From an archaeon (lineage in GTDB: Archaea > Aenigmatarchaeota > Aenigmatarchaeia > CG10238-14 > SCSR01), in the NCBI GenBank assembly GCA_004297575.1, contig SCSR01000004.1, positions 1-19,434 of the forward strand: a stretch of 19,434 nucleotides of DNA, given 5' to 3'. The translations under genes and the position numbers were made by a program. Shown in pieces: positions 18,912 through 19,434 of the stretch (positions within the stretch are counted from its first letter, which is position 1; the number at the start of each line of letters is the position of its first letter). The notes below the pieces were generated by a model, which worked only from the letters and a program-made list of their open reading frames with translations, had not been told where the DNA came from and did no database searches.

Positions 18912-19434
18912 TGTCAAAAAGAATGACGAAAAGTACGGCTAGTGATACGATCTTGCTGATTATGTTCGCCTTTCTTTTGAAGAACTTTTTGAAAATTTCC
19001 TGATACATGCGTCCTCCATCAAGCGGCATTATCGGCAGCATGTTCACGATTCCTACACCTGAGCTTATGAGCAATATCCAAAACAGGAGACCATCCCACG
19101 CACTTATGATACTGATTATAGCATTCGGTACATATCCTCCAAACACTCTGTACTTGTAGGCATTCGTTACATCAGAAATCCCCAGATAAGCAAGAGATTG
19201 GTTGGCAGGATTAGTGCCAGTTGTCATGTGGAATGTGCCAGTTGTGGTTGTTATTGTGACATTATCATGCGGATTGATTCTTGCAAGTTGTGCAGAGAGG
19301 TCGTATATGTTGTTGATGGTGACACCATCCATGCTTGTTATGATGCCATCCAGCCCTGCAGCACTTGCCGGAGAATCGTTGGCAGTTGATGCGAATTTGA
19401 CTCCAGCCGATTGCATGGATGCATTCACAACAAG
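18877..19434 (-). CDS. Site-2-protease-like M50 membrane metalloprotease with PDZ domain, C-terminal part
   Basis: Only the C-terminal part, about 185 residues, is in the window; the N-terminus with the expected HExxH lies beyond 19434. The visible part starts with a PDZ-like domain (VKFASTANDSPASAAGLDG, then ITSMDGVTINNIYDLSAQL). Next is a hydrophobic segment and then GIVNMLPIMPLDGGRMYQEI. This N-x-L-P-x-x-P-L-D-G-G-R motif holds the third zinc ligand (Asp) of the family. One more hydrophobic helix ends the protein. Such enzymes cleave membrane-spanning segments, often after a first cut outside. The open frame continues to the window edge, so the Met codon at 19428 is internal. It overlaps eS1 tail to tail by 35 bases. 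Substrate is unknown. Confidence 0.88.
   Translation of the reverse strand, partial: LVVNASMQSAGVKFASTANDSPASAAGLDGIITSMDGVTINNIYDLSAQLARINPHDNVTITTTTGTFHMTTGTNPANQSLAYLGISDVTNAYKYRVFGGYVPNAIISIISAWDGLLFWILLISSGVGIVNMLPIMPLDGGRMYQEIFKKFFKRKANIISKIVSLAVLFVILFDIIGVWLLKTLA

Noticed and set aside
1..19434. CRISPR array, tRNA genes, insertion sequence or prophage
   Set aside because: I saw no spaced direct repeats, no tRNA-like TTCGANTC arm in a gene-free stretch, and no transposase or integrase; gene-free stretches are all shorter than 100 bases.

Overview
The window is archaeal. It encodes a histone-fold protein, a zinc-finger RPA, RadA, a stand-alone Bud32 kinase, archaeal uS15 and eS1, an STT3/AglB oligosaccharyltransferase and an Alg7-like transferase. 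RPA with a zinc finger plus a histone points to a euryarchaeal-type or DPANN-type lineage rather than a crenarchaeal one, but I cannot place it further. The genome is very compact. No gene-free stretch reaches 100 bases, all four convergent gene pairs overlap at their 3' ends, and many starts sit about 24-27 bases downstream of a TATA-like box, which suggests leaderless transcripts. I saw no tRNA, rRNA, CRISPR array or insertion sequence.

Positions 1 to about 14.8 kb are a surface glycosylation region with frequent strand switches. In order it holds a partial GT4 glycosyltransferase (-), a DegT/DnrJ/EryC1-type sugar aminotransferase (-), an Alg14/PssD-like subunit (+), a GT2 transferase (-), an RmlD-like reductase (+) overlapping an Alg13/PssE-like subunit (+), a Dpm1/Alg5-like polyprenyl-phosphate sugar transferase (-), an NAD-dependent epimerase/dehydratase (-), a GT39/PMT-like membrane transferase (+), a GT4 transferase (+), a Wzx-type flippase (+), an Alg7-like GlcNAc-1-phosphate transferase (-), a second GT39-like transferase (-), and AglB (+).

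Together these could form a nearly complete N-glycan pathway. The Alg7-like enzyme would start the lipid-linked glycan and Alg13/Alg14 would add a second sugar. The GT2 and GT4 enzymes would extend it in the cytoplasm, using sugars modified by the aminotransferase and the SDR enzymes. The flippase would turn it over, the GT39-like enzymes would add sugars outside from Dol-P donors, and AglB would transfer it to protein. Substrates are inferred, not shown by the sequence.

From 14.8 kb to the end lies an information-processing block on the + strand: histone, RPA, RadA, Bud32, a two-helix membrane protein of unknown function, uS15 and eS1. The 3' part of a site-2-protease-like membrane metalloprotease follows on the - strand and runs off the window.
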